Source of the DNA: Argentina anserina
Lineage: Eukaryota > Streptophyta > Magnoliopsida > Rosales > Rosaceae
Reading direction: 5' to 3'
Length of the DNA stretch: 64,000 bases
Assembly (NCBI RefSeq): GCF_933775445.1
Contig: NC_065876.1
Coordinates: 26,970,001 to 27,034,000 of the forward strand
Positions within the stretch are counted from its first letter, which is position 1. The number at the start of each line of letters is the position of its first letter. Below, piece by piece: positions 46,147 to 57,239 of this stretch. The translations under genes and the position numbers were made by a program. The notes under the pieces are model-generated. The model did not search any database. It was given only the letters and a program-made list of their open reading frames with translations, and had not been told where the DNA came from.

Positions 46147-47838
46147 ATGCGCAAGTTAATGGGTTCCTCCCAATTTTCTAAACCAGTAGTTTATCTTCTT
46201 CTTGTTCAGTTTCTCTTATTAAGTAAAATGTGCCTTGGAGCAAGAAAGCTTACGTCACTTTACCAACCTCGACACATTGCTCTGACATACCACGGTGGCG
46301 CTTTGCTCCAAGGAGACCTCCACTCCTCCCAGTCTCTATACTCTGGTATGGGAACTTCTCACCCGCCCAGAAATCCATCATTGCCGACATAAAGATCAAA
46401 ACACATCAAAGCCTCCCTTAGTCACTCAGTGGTGGAACTCAGTCCAAACCTACATTAAAAAAGACGGCCAAAAACCAACCCATGTTTCTCTTTCTACCCA
46501 ACTCTCAGACCATAATTGCTCACTGGGAAAAACCCTTAAATAATCTCAACTCTCCGAGTTAGCTCACCGGGTCCGCGTCAACTGGCCATACTCCGGGGGG
46601 TTGACACTTGTACTCACGGCCTCAGATGTAGCGGTTGAAGGGTTTTGCATGAGCTCGAACCAGAAGTCCAACTCGGTGTTCATCTGGGTTGGGAACTCAG
46701 CGACTCAGTGCGCGTCATCATCTAAGCTATTCATTCACTAGTACCACTATCTAATATCATAAACATGGCCGGCTGACGAGATTTTTCCTACTCTTCATTG
46801 TCTTCAGCCACCATTACGTGCATGGTCTTGCCTACTCCGATCTAGTAACGTCACAACTCATCAGTTGAGTTCAATCCATGAGTTCCTTTTCTAGTTTCAG
46901 TTTTGCTCCTTGAGTTTTCAATCCACGAGACTAGCCACTACCATTTCATTTGGTATTTTGGCGAAAAACTGAAATTATCGATGTCCACCAAAACCGTAGA
47001 AAGTTTGTAAACTAAGCAGCCAGAGAGGGAATTGGGGACGGTTGTGTGTTTGTGATGATGGTGAATCGGTAATGGTGGGTGAGACTTGAGAGACTAGGCA
47101 GAAAGAGTAATGGTTTATTTTTTCATAAATCCGATCAGTATTAAATTAATAAGTTTTTGTTTTATTTTAGTTAATTGGTTGGCTTGGTTGGTCACATGCC
47201 ACTTCAAGTCCATTTAACGATATGTTGGAGAAAGTGGGGCTGAGTAGGCAGTAGTCACAAGAGCTACATGTGACAATTTAATAAGGAGAAAGAGAAGGAA
47301 ATAGAAAAATGGGAGTAGATCACCTCCCAAAACGACACCAGAACATAAAAAAAATAAAGTCGTCTTTTTCCTTTGCAACTTGTCTGTTCCTCCGTTCATT
47401 TGCCGGAAACTTCCATTTTCATATGACATTTCTTTTAGAAAACTGGAAAAACTTCATACTCTGACGCCCAACAGCAAAAACCCAAAAACCCAGCGTATGT
47501 AACTGCCTAGGCTCGTCCACCAATCCACCTACGGACCACAAACCCCGCCGTTGGTTGCACCCAATGCCGACGTGGGGGTGGATGATATGGTGGTAAATAT
47601 TGCTACACTTTTGGCAGAAACAGTGACAAACCTGTTTGCCGACGGGTATTACCTCGGTTGAGGAGGCGCCGCTGGAGGCGGCCACCGCTTGTACCGGGGT
47701 TTACAGCAAGGGGGCCTACCGGGGTTATGCAGGGGAGCTGCAGGTGGACTCGAGAAGTGGGGCAAGCTACAATGGGCGGAAATACCTCTTGCCTGCTTTT
47801 GTTTGATCCTTGTACTTCTCGGTGGGACAGTGACACCA
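46147..47838 (+). pseudogene. EXORDIUM/PHI-1-like pseudogene, plus strand, frameshifted and interrupted
   Basis: The start is intact: ATG at 46147, a signal peptide (about 30 residues, ending KMCLGARKL) and TYHGGALLQGDL. The frame then shifts by about 46310 (LWYGNFSPAQKSIIAD in another frame), shifts again (VTQWWNSVQTYIKKDG), and hits a TAA at about 46540. Further on VLTASDVAVEGFCMSS and FIWVGNSATQC are readable to about 46735. An unrelated stretch of about 730 bp follows. Homology resumes at about 47505 with [20 protein letters not shown], then [13 protein letters not shown], a frameshift, [20 protein letters not shown] and GRKYLLPAF to the end. It is on the opposite strand to the array and has its own diverged sequence (KPTHVSLSTQLSD), so it is an old member rather than a recent copy. 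Confidence 0.88.
46740..47470. other. About 730-bp insertion within the EXL pseudogene
   Basis: It separates the WVGNSATQC part of the pseudogene from its HQSTYGPQ part. The sequences on both sides look like duplicated versions of the same WPFHQ-coding spot (about 46725-46750 and 47510-47530). I see no terminal repeats or domains, so the nature of the insert is unknown; a transposon remnant is most likely. Confidence 0.5.
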
Positions 47839-47867
47839 TGAAACGGCTGGCCTTTTATTTTGCTTAA

Positions 47868-50800
47868 CTAGATTGAGACCCGCGCTTTGCTACGGTATGT
47901 ATAATACCACTCATAACTCGGACTTATTCCATATAGTCTCTCATATCACTCGAAGCCTTGGAACTTTTACAGAGATGAAGAATTGACTTTTTGATAATTT
48001 AGTTATTAAGGTAAATATAAATGTCTATGATCCAATACTATTAAGAGATAAAGAAGATGTGAAAGAATCGAATACAAAATACAGATGCATGTACATTAGA
48101 GAAGCGCTGAAACTATCTTTATAAATTTGTTATTATTAAGGTAAGAACCAATATTGTATAACATAAGCGATACTGGTATACAATGCATTAATATTAACTC
48201 ATCTCATGTTTGTTCTCAATTAGTTATCATAGAGAAGTCTAATCCAATATTGTATGCAACATGCCTTCTAAAGACTACAAAAATATTCTATGCATGATTC
48301 AGAATTAGTCGATGTACAGATGAACAATGGTTCCTCTAATCTCAATATACAACTTGCTTTGCTTTTGATAAAAAAAACTTGCTTTGATTAGCTGAGAAAA
48401 CTAATTACAATAAACTTTGTTCTTTATTTTATGTCACCATCGACAAAATCAAGGTGAAGAGGTAAAACCCAATGACACAAAAACAATAAGATTCCCTAGT
48501 GAAACAGCAGAATCTTCAGCCAAAGACTGAGCTGTATTGCCTTCTTGTATAGTTCTATCACTTAAACACCTACCTCAAAGTTGTTGTTTAGCAGTTTTAA
48601 TTAATTGAAAATAGCTTCCTCAAGCCTTTATTCTTGGAGAGATTTATCTTTCATGTCATGATCAAATAAGTTGCACTACCTTTAACTTCTTCCTTGGATG
48701 TATGCCCTAAACACATGCAAAATTACGAGCTCTTTTTATACTTTGGGAACATCAAAACTAAATGATACAGAGTTAGCATGCTCAATGCTCACCATTTAAA
48801 CAAATAGAACAAATTTGATTATGATATTTAATGCATATAATGAAGTCAATACTGGTAATTAAGTGGCTAATGGAACTATTCTATGAAGCAAACATGTGGA
48901 AGCATATCAAAAGTACAATTTTATCTAGGAAGAGCTTGTAGATTATAGAAACTCACTCAATCTTTGAAAAGTGTGTAATTATATTTTTAGACAGGATTCC
49001 ATAACATCATTAACATGCAGTATAGACACTTTAACATGCAGTATAGACACACCCATCCACTTCGTTGAAGACTAACCCCTCACATTTATCGGTTAAACTG
49101 TGTTGATGGAAAATAATGCAGATGCTTTATTGAAGGATAGTAAACACAAAGGTGGGATGGGTTCGTGATTTGTTGCTTTTGCTAACTATCTAATGAACTT
49201 ATAATTTGCAACAATATTGACAAATAGTAGATAAAAGCCCAACATATATATTAAGCCGAACTGTGTCTGTGTCTGTATTTGTATCTGGTTATCTTAAAAA
49301 AGTTGACAACTAAATGAGCTAATACAACGGAAACAAATTGATGTAGAGATATATTCCTGAACTTAAAGACCATCACAATAAGATAATGACACACTCTTGA
49401 GGAGAGCCAATGAGTAATTAATAAAGCTATCACAACTCTGTTGGGCATTCAAAATAGTCCTATAATCATCTATTGGACTAAACTCTCCATAAGATAGAAA
49501 AAAGTTTATCTAAAAAAAGTAAATGGACTTGCACGGATAAGTCATTAGCGTCTTTTTTATTTTGATAAGTATTTGGCCTTGAAGATATTTATATAAAAAA
49601 GAATAAGACCTAATTACCCAGAATAACCCAAGCCGACATGTACTTAATATTTGTACCGAAGAGCGGAAATGAACTTTGATACAATAAAACAGATGATGCA
49701 TCAACTATCAAGTCAGTTTACTTATTCCCACTTATAGGTATTTTAGAAGCCAAATGGAAGCAATCAAAGTATTTTCTTGATAGATATTAACACAGAGGTC
49801 TAAAACTGAAATGCGCATTTAGGCTGCAAGGGACAAACATGCCACAACAAACAATTACATAGTCCATAGTCCAAACTTTGTCATTATGCATATATGTTTA
49901 AAGAGCTCTCAGTAAAACAAATTGCATATGAATACATGAAAGATCTAATTAAAAAAACTTGTGAGACACATAAAGGCATTGCAAAGACACCTACCAATAT
50001 TAACTTGTTGCTCCAAGGTCCAAATCTTCACTCTTGTGTAACTGCCCAAAATAAAAATGAAAATGCAAAAATACCGAATCCAAAAACTTCATTAAAATTG
50101 ATAGCACTTCTGTAAAATTCTATAAGAAGTGTAGATGAGACCAACCTCATTAGCACAATGAAATCCATATACTACTAAATCCTACAAAAATGATTATGTG
50201 TGATTAGATTTGTATAAGCAATCACAGCTCCAACTGTGAGACAAAAATAATTTGATTATTCCCATTCCCAGTTCGAAGGGCATCAATTCATAATATACAA
50301 CTCATAAATGAAAAACATAATTCTTAAAATGAAATTGGATTGAGGACCCGCTATCAGAGACCAATTATAGTTAAACTCAAATTTATAGGAGATGGGTTAT
50401 TCCTCACACGAAATGACAAATTGCAAAAAAAAAAAAACACTAAGCTACATAATTTAACATTTGAGGCTGAAACACTCTCATTTGCACCCAAATTATTCAA
50501 AGTGCAAATATTAAACCCATCACTTGAAAGAATAAATAGCTGGAAACTAACTAAACTTCAGAAATTATCACGAAAGAACTTTCCATAGACATTCAGTGAA
50601 CCCAGACAACAATAACGTGTAAAGCTAACACTCCAGATAGAAGATATGGCATCAAACTATGTCATGTTCAGAAAATATATCACCATAAAACTTCTCAAAT
50701 GCATTCAAGAGATCTCGGACAACAAAAACATGTAAACTCAACAGTCCAAATAAAGGAAACAACTAAAGCTGAAAACAATTATTGCTTTAAACTTCCTCAA

Positions 50801-52167
50801 ATAAAAAAAATCCAAAGTGAAAGTGTGTAAACTTGAAACACTAATAGCTGAGAAAAGCTAATGTCAAGATTTATTATCCATCAGATTTCCTAAGAGAGAA
50901 TAACTGACTGACAAACATTACGCGTAGCATTTCAAAACCCCTCTCTCTTCTTTCAGCAGAATAATTCATTTACAACAGAAGCAATAATCCTCTACAAAAA
51001 TAAATTAAAGTAGATGAAACTTTTATTTTAGTAAAGTGTAAAAAAAACACTTGATTCCAATTCCCCCTGAACATTATAAGAAAGGGGCAAAAACAATCCA
51101 GCTTTAACAAAACTATGAATCACCCAATTGACATATTATCGAAAGCAAAGTAAAAATCAAATCTTTTACCCTCTATCCAATTAAGTGAGAGCAAGTAAAA
51201 CCACTAACCACTCATCTGAGCAAACCCCAAATGCCCTTCGTATTGAACCCCCAACCCCAATTAATCTAAAGCCTCAGAACAATCACAAAATGAAGATAAA
51301 GAATCAAGCTTTGGCAATGGTGGAGTTTCAGAGATAAGATCTCATTTAAGAAAGTGTTAAAGATTATTAGGGGTTACTCATAAGATTAGGTACAAACCCA
51401 CAAAAGCTCAAACAAAACCAAAAAATGAAGAATAAAGCTTTAAACATTATGACCACCCAACAAAATGGAGACAAAATTAAACCCTGGAAGAAACCAAAGT
51501 GGGTTGAGGAAGGTTGTTTCTCCATTCTTACCTTAATTCCGACCAGACAGAAGCTTCATTGCTTGTTTGGTTTCAGATGGACCCTAATCAAAGTGAGTAG
51601 TTACAGACTCTGACAATCAATAAAAAAAAATACTGATTAAGAGAGGAAATCAAATTATGAAAGACTGTACCTTATTTCTGAGCACCAATCTAAACAACTA
51701 ACCCAAAGCACCTGAACAAATGAAACCCAAAATCAGAGAACCATATGTAAACCAAAGATAAGATGAATATGGAGAGGAGTTTGATTTCAGGGCGTGATTG
51801 GAGTAAATTAGGGTTTTAAAAACCGGTTTAAGGGGAGAGGAGAGAGCAACCCGAAAATTGAACGAACCGAGAGGGAAGAATGAGGTGAACATACCTGAGA
51901 AAGAGAAGACCTCGATGTCTCTCTCTAGATCGCCGACAGAAAACCAGATGCTGAGAAAGGTTTCCGATGAATTCGATGGCCGAGGAAGCAACTGAGATCG
52001 CTATAGAAGCTTCAGGAGAATACGACGCGGTTATATCGAAGGGAATGGCAAGACCGCAATTAACACTAAACTGAGGGCAGCAACGTAATTGCCGCGCGAG
52101 CTGGGAACAATGCTTAACTACATTGCACCGACCAACTCAAAAATAGTATATAGTAAATTGCTTCTGA
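47868..52167 (-). mobile_element. Candidate non-autonomous Helitron, 4.3 kb
   Basis: On the minus strand the putative 3' end reads CCGTAGCAAAGCGCGGGT, an imperfect hairpin, then TCTCAAT and CTAG at 47871-47868, followed by T. This matches the Helitron rule (hairpin about 10 bp before CTRR, insertion between A and T). The putative 5' end TC at 52167 is preceded by A and followed by AGAAGCAATTTACTATATACTA, an AT-rich start like those of plant Helitrons. There is no inverted terminal repeat and no target duplication, as expected. The interior has no helicase, only AT-rich sequence, plus a GC-richer minus-strand region at 51800-52090 that looks like a captured 5' gene end. The 5' end is less certain than the 3' end. 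Confidence 0.45.
51790..52090 (-). other. Possible captured 5' gene end within the Helitron
   Basis: Relatively GC-rich, CT-rich on the minus strand, with TTCTCTTTCTCAG|GTATG at about 51896 resembling an exon-intron border. No convincing protein could be read, so it may be a 5' UTR and first intron of a host gene. Confidence 0.25.
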
Positions 52168-53009
52168 TCATATTACTCATGTTGATATAGACATACTATA
52201 CATATGGGTGTGTACATACAATAAATTAAGTGTTGGTATTTTGTACTGCATAAATGTATCTACAAATTATTAAGCTAAATATTCTTGCCAATCGTACACG
52301 GCAATCATTCGTAAGTGAGACACTCTTGCTAAATAGAAATTAAATGAGACAACAATTTTTAAGTATGTCAATCCTAAAGCGGACAGAGCAACTCAAGGTT
52401 GCTTCGTCAGTTCGCCTTGCTATGTAGTATACTAGTATGTATTTACGATGAGAGATTTGATTTCGAGGCCAGTTGGCTTCGCTTCTTCTCCCTTACTCCA
52501 TCCCCACAGTAATGGCTGCACTAGACGGTGTTCATTCGTTCAACCTTGGTTCTAGCTGGCTGGATTGTCGTTTGCCTAATTGGCGTTCCTATTCTGTGCC
52601 TCCTTGCTCGTTAGCTCTTACGACTCATTGTCTACAATCCTATGTTTGTATCAGCAAATTGTTGGTCCACAGCTACATGACTACCATGAGACACATGAAC
52701 CAAAACCGTCATCACCAGATTCATTATCAACTCAACATTCAAGACTCGTACCTCCACCACAATCATGGCTAGAATCTCAGATACTGTGAGATTGTTTAGT
52801 AGTAATGGACTAATTAATGGGCTCAACAGACCTGTCAAGATTTAGTGGCCTTCTCCTCATGGCCTTTCATTCATGGGCTTTCATTTAAGATATGGACTGA
52901 TTTAGTTCCCACTTGTCATGGTGGTGCAAAAATAATATATCAACTTGTGTAAATCGGAAGTTTGTTGTAAATCTGGGGGTCCCCTTGGGTGCGTTAAACG
53001 CATCCATAC
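52168..53009. other. Intergenic with a possible small gene fragment near 52470-52790
   Basis: The stretch at about 52580-52789 encodes, in one frame, QQIVGPQLHDYHETHEPKPS and LVPPPQSWLESQIL, with protein-like composition, but I cannot identify it and the frame is short. Otherwise unremarkable. Confidence 0.3.
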
Positions 53010-53697
53010 CATGGTCTGAAAAATCGATATTTCGGTAAAAATTTCGTTTTTCTCGGGTTGCGAAATTATCTACGCATACCAAGTTCATTTCGTGCGATAT
53101 TTTCGAAATATCCCGATATATACGGATATTTGGCCGAAACATACAATATATCGCACTATTCTCACGGCCCAACAGCTTGAATTCGGCCCAATTCAACAAA
53201 ACTCAATTAAATTTGGAAAAACCCAACTTTATTGAGACTCGAACCATGGTTGTCATGGTATCAACCAAACAACCAAACCTCTGGTGCAACAACATCCTAT
53301 GTCATTGTTAACACATACCAACTTTTAATCTATATATTCTCAAAACATAATTTTATTAGTTATACTTTTATTATATGTAATTAAATGTTATTAAAGACCT
53401 TATAGTCTTATACTCAATTTAATTGGGATATTAGTTAATCATCAAGATTTTAAAGGTGCGTTGACCTAATTTACTAAGTCACTTTCAAATTAATTAATAT
53501 ATATTTATATCATATGTACAAGATAAGAAGTTTATCTAATGAAATTAATATATATGACATTTAATGTTTAAGCATTTCACAAGCTTCGTAATTTTTGTCG
53601 ATTTTTTTATTACTATCGATATTTCCCGAAATTTCCATCGAAATTTCTATTTTTCGGACCGTCGATATTTTTACGATCGTGGATATTTTAGTCCTTG
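53010..53697. mobile_element. hAT-like element, 688 bp, with 8-bp TSD
   Basis: Flanked by identical ATCCATAC at 53002-53009 and 53698-53705, an 8-bp duplication as made by hAT transposases. Termini CATGGTCTG and, inverted, CAAGGACTA are imperfect TIRs. Both subterminal regions are rich in GATATTTCG/CGAAATTTC motifs in both orientations (53025-53120 and 53600-53680). No transposase. Confidence 0.75.
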
Positions 53698-53824
53698 ATC
53701 CATACATTAAAAAAGTTGATCTGGTGTAGCAGATTATCCCCATAAGATAACCTGGATAAGCAGGTCACCCGGTCACCCAAGAAGGTAGCAGGTCACACTT
53801 TCCCAATTCAAATATTATTCTTCC

Positions 53825-54934
53825 GAGTTTTTTTCACCAACAGTCCCTCAATTTTGGTGTACCTACCAATGTGATACCTCAACTCTTAATCGTACCAATG
53901 TGATACCCAAACTCTAGTATTGCTATCATTGAAGTACTTCCGTCAGTTTTTTTTCAACTTCTCCGTCATCTTGGTGACGTGGCAAGTACGTGAGGCCCAC
54001 AAAGAGGGTTAAAAGACAAAATTAACCCCATCTGAGAGGAGCAATGTTTTTCCTGCCCTTTACCTTGAGAAAGACACCAAACAATTCCAATTTTGGCGCC
54101 AATTTTCCCTCCCTACTCCTTAATTTGTGTCTCTTATCTAAACTAAAGAACTACCGCCAACCAGTCGACCACAATCTGATAAAACCTAGATCAATTTCAT
54201 TTTCTATTTTTACCCTAGCACTTGTTAAACTAACAGAATAAATATAGAAATTTATATGGAACATCTCATTTCCACAATCTCATAAGAATATAGAAACACA
54301 TAACTTAACGAAATTCAAATACATGTTTAAGTACCATTAGTTGCCACCTTTTATGTTGATCTGCCATGATTTTTGCTTGTAAGAACTAATGGTAGATCAT
54401 GGCAGATCAACATAAAAGGTGGCAACTAATGGTACTTAAACATGTATTTGAATTTCGTTAAGTTATGTGTTTCTATATTCTTATGAGATTGTGGAAATGA
54501 GATGTTCCATATAAATTTCTATATTTATTCTGTTAGTTTAACAAGTGCTAGGGTAAAAATAGAAAATGAGATTGATATAGGTTTTATCAGATTGTGGTCG
54601 ACTGGTTGGCGGTAGTTCTTTAGTTTAGATAAGAGACACAAATTAAGGAGTAGGGAGGGAAAATTGGCGCCAAATTTGGAATTGTTGGGTGTCTTTCTCA
54701 AGGTAAAGGGCGGGAAAAACATTGCTCCTCTCAGGGTTAATTTTGTCTTTTAACCCTCTTTGTGGGCCTCACGTACTTACCACGTCACCAAGATGACGGA
54801 GAAGTTGAAAAAAACTGACGGAAGTACTTCAATGATAGCAATACTAGAGTCTGGGTATTACATTGGTACGATTAAGAGTTGAGGTATCACATTGGTAGGT
54901 ACACCAGAGTTGAGGGACTGTTGGTGAAAAAATC
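53825..54934. mobile_element. Mutator-like foldback element, 1,110 bp, nearly perfect palindrome, 9-bp TSD
   Basis: Flanked by identical TATTCTTCC at 53816-53824 and 54935-54943, the 9-bp duplication typical of Mutator-like elements. The two arms, about 540 bp each, are nearly perfect inverted copies starting (T)TTTTTTCACCAACAGTCCCTC and meeting at about 54380 around a short loop (TTTTTGCTTGTAAGAA). A 65-codon frame occurs once in each arm on opposite strands (54044-54241 plus; 54525-54722 minus) only because the arms mirror each other. High arm identity implies recent insertion or recent arm homogenisation. Confidence 0.9.
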
Positions 54935-55053
54935 TATTCTTCCCTAGTCTCTTTCCGACTTCAACTTTTCTCAAGTTAAAACGGGATTTCCAACCTACGA
55001 TTTCAAACCTCTTATTATTTAACGCCTATATCTTCCTCTGAATCTTCATCATC

Positions 55054-55150
55054 ATGATTGTCGACAACGGCTTCGTTGAGGTACTGTCCACCCACAACGT
55101 CACTTTGGTCACCCTCAATCGTTCCCAAGCTCTCAACGCCATGAACAAAG
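55054..55150 (+). pseudogene. Isolated first exon of a crotonase-family (enoyl-CoA hydratase / CHY-type hydrolase) gene
   Basis: ATG at 55054 opens 32 codons ending at AAAG|GTGAAA, a plausible donor. The peptide (FVEVLSTHNVTLVTLNRSQA, then LNAMNK) matches the start of the enoyl-CoA hydratase/isomerase fold: a beta strand then the LNR-x-x-A-LNA motif. No second exon with the expected FCAGGD-type motif is visible downstream, where repeats begin. The Mutator-like foldback sits about 110 bp upstream. Either the gene was broken by insertions or this exon is a captured piece. Confidence 0.55.
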
Positions 55151-55159
55151 GTGAAAAAA

Positions 55160-55727
55160 ATTGTTACTTTAATCTCCAAAATTGCATCTTCTCTTAGGAA
55201 GAATGACAGTCAACGACTTTGTTGCTCTAAATACTCAATAACATTTCTCCACAAAATCTACTTACTTATGGAAATATCTATGTAAAAAGAGTACATAAGT
55301 TTTGAAACGATGTAGACATTAACAAAACATTTCTCCAGAAAATCTATATTATTGACGGGAGAACCTATATTAAAAAATCATATCGCTTTTAAAAATAATA
55401 TAGATGTCTGCACACATAAAATTTCTCCAGAAAGGCTACATTGATGAAAAAAATGTAGACTCTCATATTTCCCTAAAAGTAGACAGCAATGAGTAAAGGG
55501 GCATGCACTCATAACATTTTTTCATAAAATCTACATTGCGCAAGGCATGCTCTATGTAACAAAAGTAGATGTTGTTCGAAAACTAAGTAGACGTACCTTC
55601 ACTCTTATAGTAGACTCCATTCATCACATTTTTCCAGATGGTCTATGCCTCTCACGAGACGGTCTATGTAATAGTGACGTAGACCGGTTGTTGTAACATA
55701 ATTGATTGATTTTTTTAATAAATCATA
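55160..55727. repeat. Short-repeat-rich non-coding region
   Basis: Repeated phrases AACATTTCTCCAGAAAATCTA and GTAGAC(A/T) recur every 50-100 bp in varied forms, like the subterminal zone of a transposon. No matching terminus found. Confidence 0.45.
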
Positions 55728-56137
55728 TTAGTAAATTAGTTAAAAACCGGCATTTCTATTACTATAATGGAATGAATTTACCATATGAAATTATTTATAC
55801 TAAATCAATATATCGGTGATGCGAATCAATTACGCAGTTACGTGATTCATTCTAGTAGATTTAGCGTTCAACGTGATGCATAGATGATTACTAAAGTTAT
55901 TTAGCTAGTATAGTTTATGGCAAACTATGTCGATCCGGAACTCATCCATAGAACCTAAGGAGTATGTGTATTACGATTGACGATGATCACATCGAACAAG
56001 GACTAATGTAGTTGGGTTTAGGGTTAATTACCAGAGGTGTAGAGCAAATTAATGATCACATCTAATAAACACGCGCATAATATATGTCCTGGTGGTTAGC
56101 ATGAGCCACGTCTAGAGATCCTATGTATGGTATATAT

Positions 56138-56139
56138 GC

Positions 56140-56175
<36 letters not shown>
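56138..56175. repeat. (TA)n(TG)n microsatellite, first copy
   Basis: TATATATA followed by TGTGTGTG. A second, shorter-TG version occurs at about 56625-56657 at the same place in the duplicated segment. Confidence 0.9.
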
Positions 56176-56176
<1 letters not shown>

Positions 56177-56621
56177 ACAACTATAGCGACCGTGTGCACT
56201 TAGTATTAAAACTTTAATTCGTATAAGTATCATCCTGAGTCGAACACCAATCACCCATACGCAGTTCTATTGTCACTAGAGCTTCAACGAACAAATGACC
56301 ACCTCTAGTAAACATAGGCATAATTAGGGCTGGGCGTGGGTTCACTCTGAAATTTCAGAGTGAAGATCATCTCTACAAAATTTTATCTAATTCGGACATC
56401 GTTAAGGTATTGAAATTAGATTAAATCAATGAATGAATTAAAACTGTTCAATGTGAACCGTTCGTGTAAATCTCAATTTTGAAAGCTCAAATCATTGTCA
56501 AATTGGATGAAACTTTATACAGATGATCTTGAATAGCATATCTAAATATTAAATCGCTTATGTTGAAAAAATTTGACCGAAAAGTGTGTCAAAATTAGAA
56601 CTTCACTCTGGATAAGGACTG

Positions 56622-56657
<36 letters not shown>

Positions 56658-56825
56658 ACAACTATAGCGACCGTGTGCAGTTAGTATTAAAACTTTAGTT
56701 CGTATAAGTATCATCCTGAGTCGAACACCAATCACCCCTACTCAGTTCTATTGTTACTAGAGCTTCAACGAACAAATGACCACCTCTAGTAAACATAGGC
56801 ATAATTAGGGCTGGGCGTGGGTTCA
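56143..56825. repeat. Direct duplication within the foldback arm, about 200-bp copies 481 bp apart
   Basis: Copy 1 (about 56143-56344) and copy 2 (about 56624-56825) share GACAACTATAGCGACCGTGTGC, TCGTATAAGTATCATCCTGAG, CTAGAGCTTCAACGAACAAATGA and GGCATAATTAGGGCTGGGCG with few differences. Copy 1 includes the target site plus the first 20 bp of the hAT-like MITE and then switches abruptly to other sequence (56345-56623), itself bounded by inverted CAGAGTGAA motifs. Confidence 0.85.
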
Positions 56826-57239
56826 GCCCGGGCTATTTTTTTCAGGGCCCGGGTCCGACCCGGTTGTAGTATGACGGGCCGGGTTTTGTTCTAAAAAAAT
56901 CAGGGCCCGGGTTAGTTAATTGCAGGACCCGGGTAAAACCCGGACCGGTATCATCCGGGCCTAACTCTGTTTTTGGTTATGTTCCAATGTAATTGTATCT
57001 ATTATATAAGTTTAGGATCACTTACGAAAGCCAATTACATAATGACACCTAATGTCTCGGGTTTCCGGGTTTTTTTGTTTGTTTAAGGATTTGAAGACCC
57101 GGGACCGGCCCGGACATAACAAAGCCCGACCCGTTTATCACATGACAACACACGAGCCCGGAAAAAACCCGGCCCGCCCGGATGGGCCCGTCGGTCCGGT
57201 CCGGGTTTTTTTATTCTTCGGGCTTTTTGCCCAGCCCTA
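56806..57239. mobile_element. hAT-like MITE, 434 bp, with perfect 8-bp TSD
   Basis: Begins TAGGGCTGGGC and ends GCCCAGCCCTA (11-bp perfect TIR). Flanked by identical GGCATAAT at 56798-56805 and 57240-57247. The interior is full of CCCGGGCC/GGGCCGGG motifs in both orientations and is far more GC-rich than its host sequence. Non-coding; open frames inside are by-products. Confidence 0.9.

Noticed and set aside
54044..54722. Two nearly identical 65-codon frames on opposite strands
   Set aside because: They are mirror images produced by the arms of the foldback element, with no recognisable domain.
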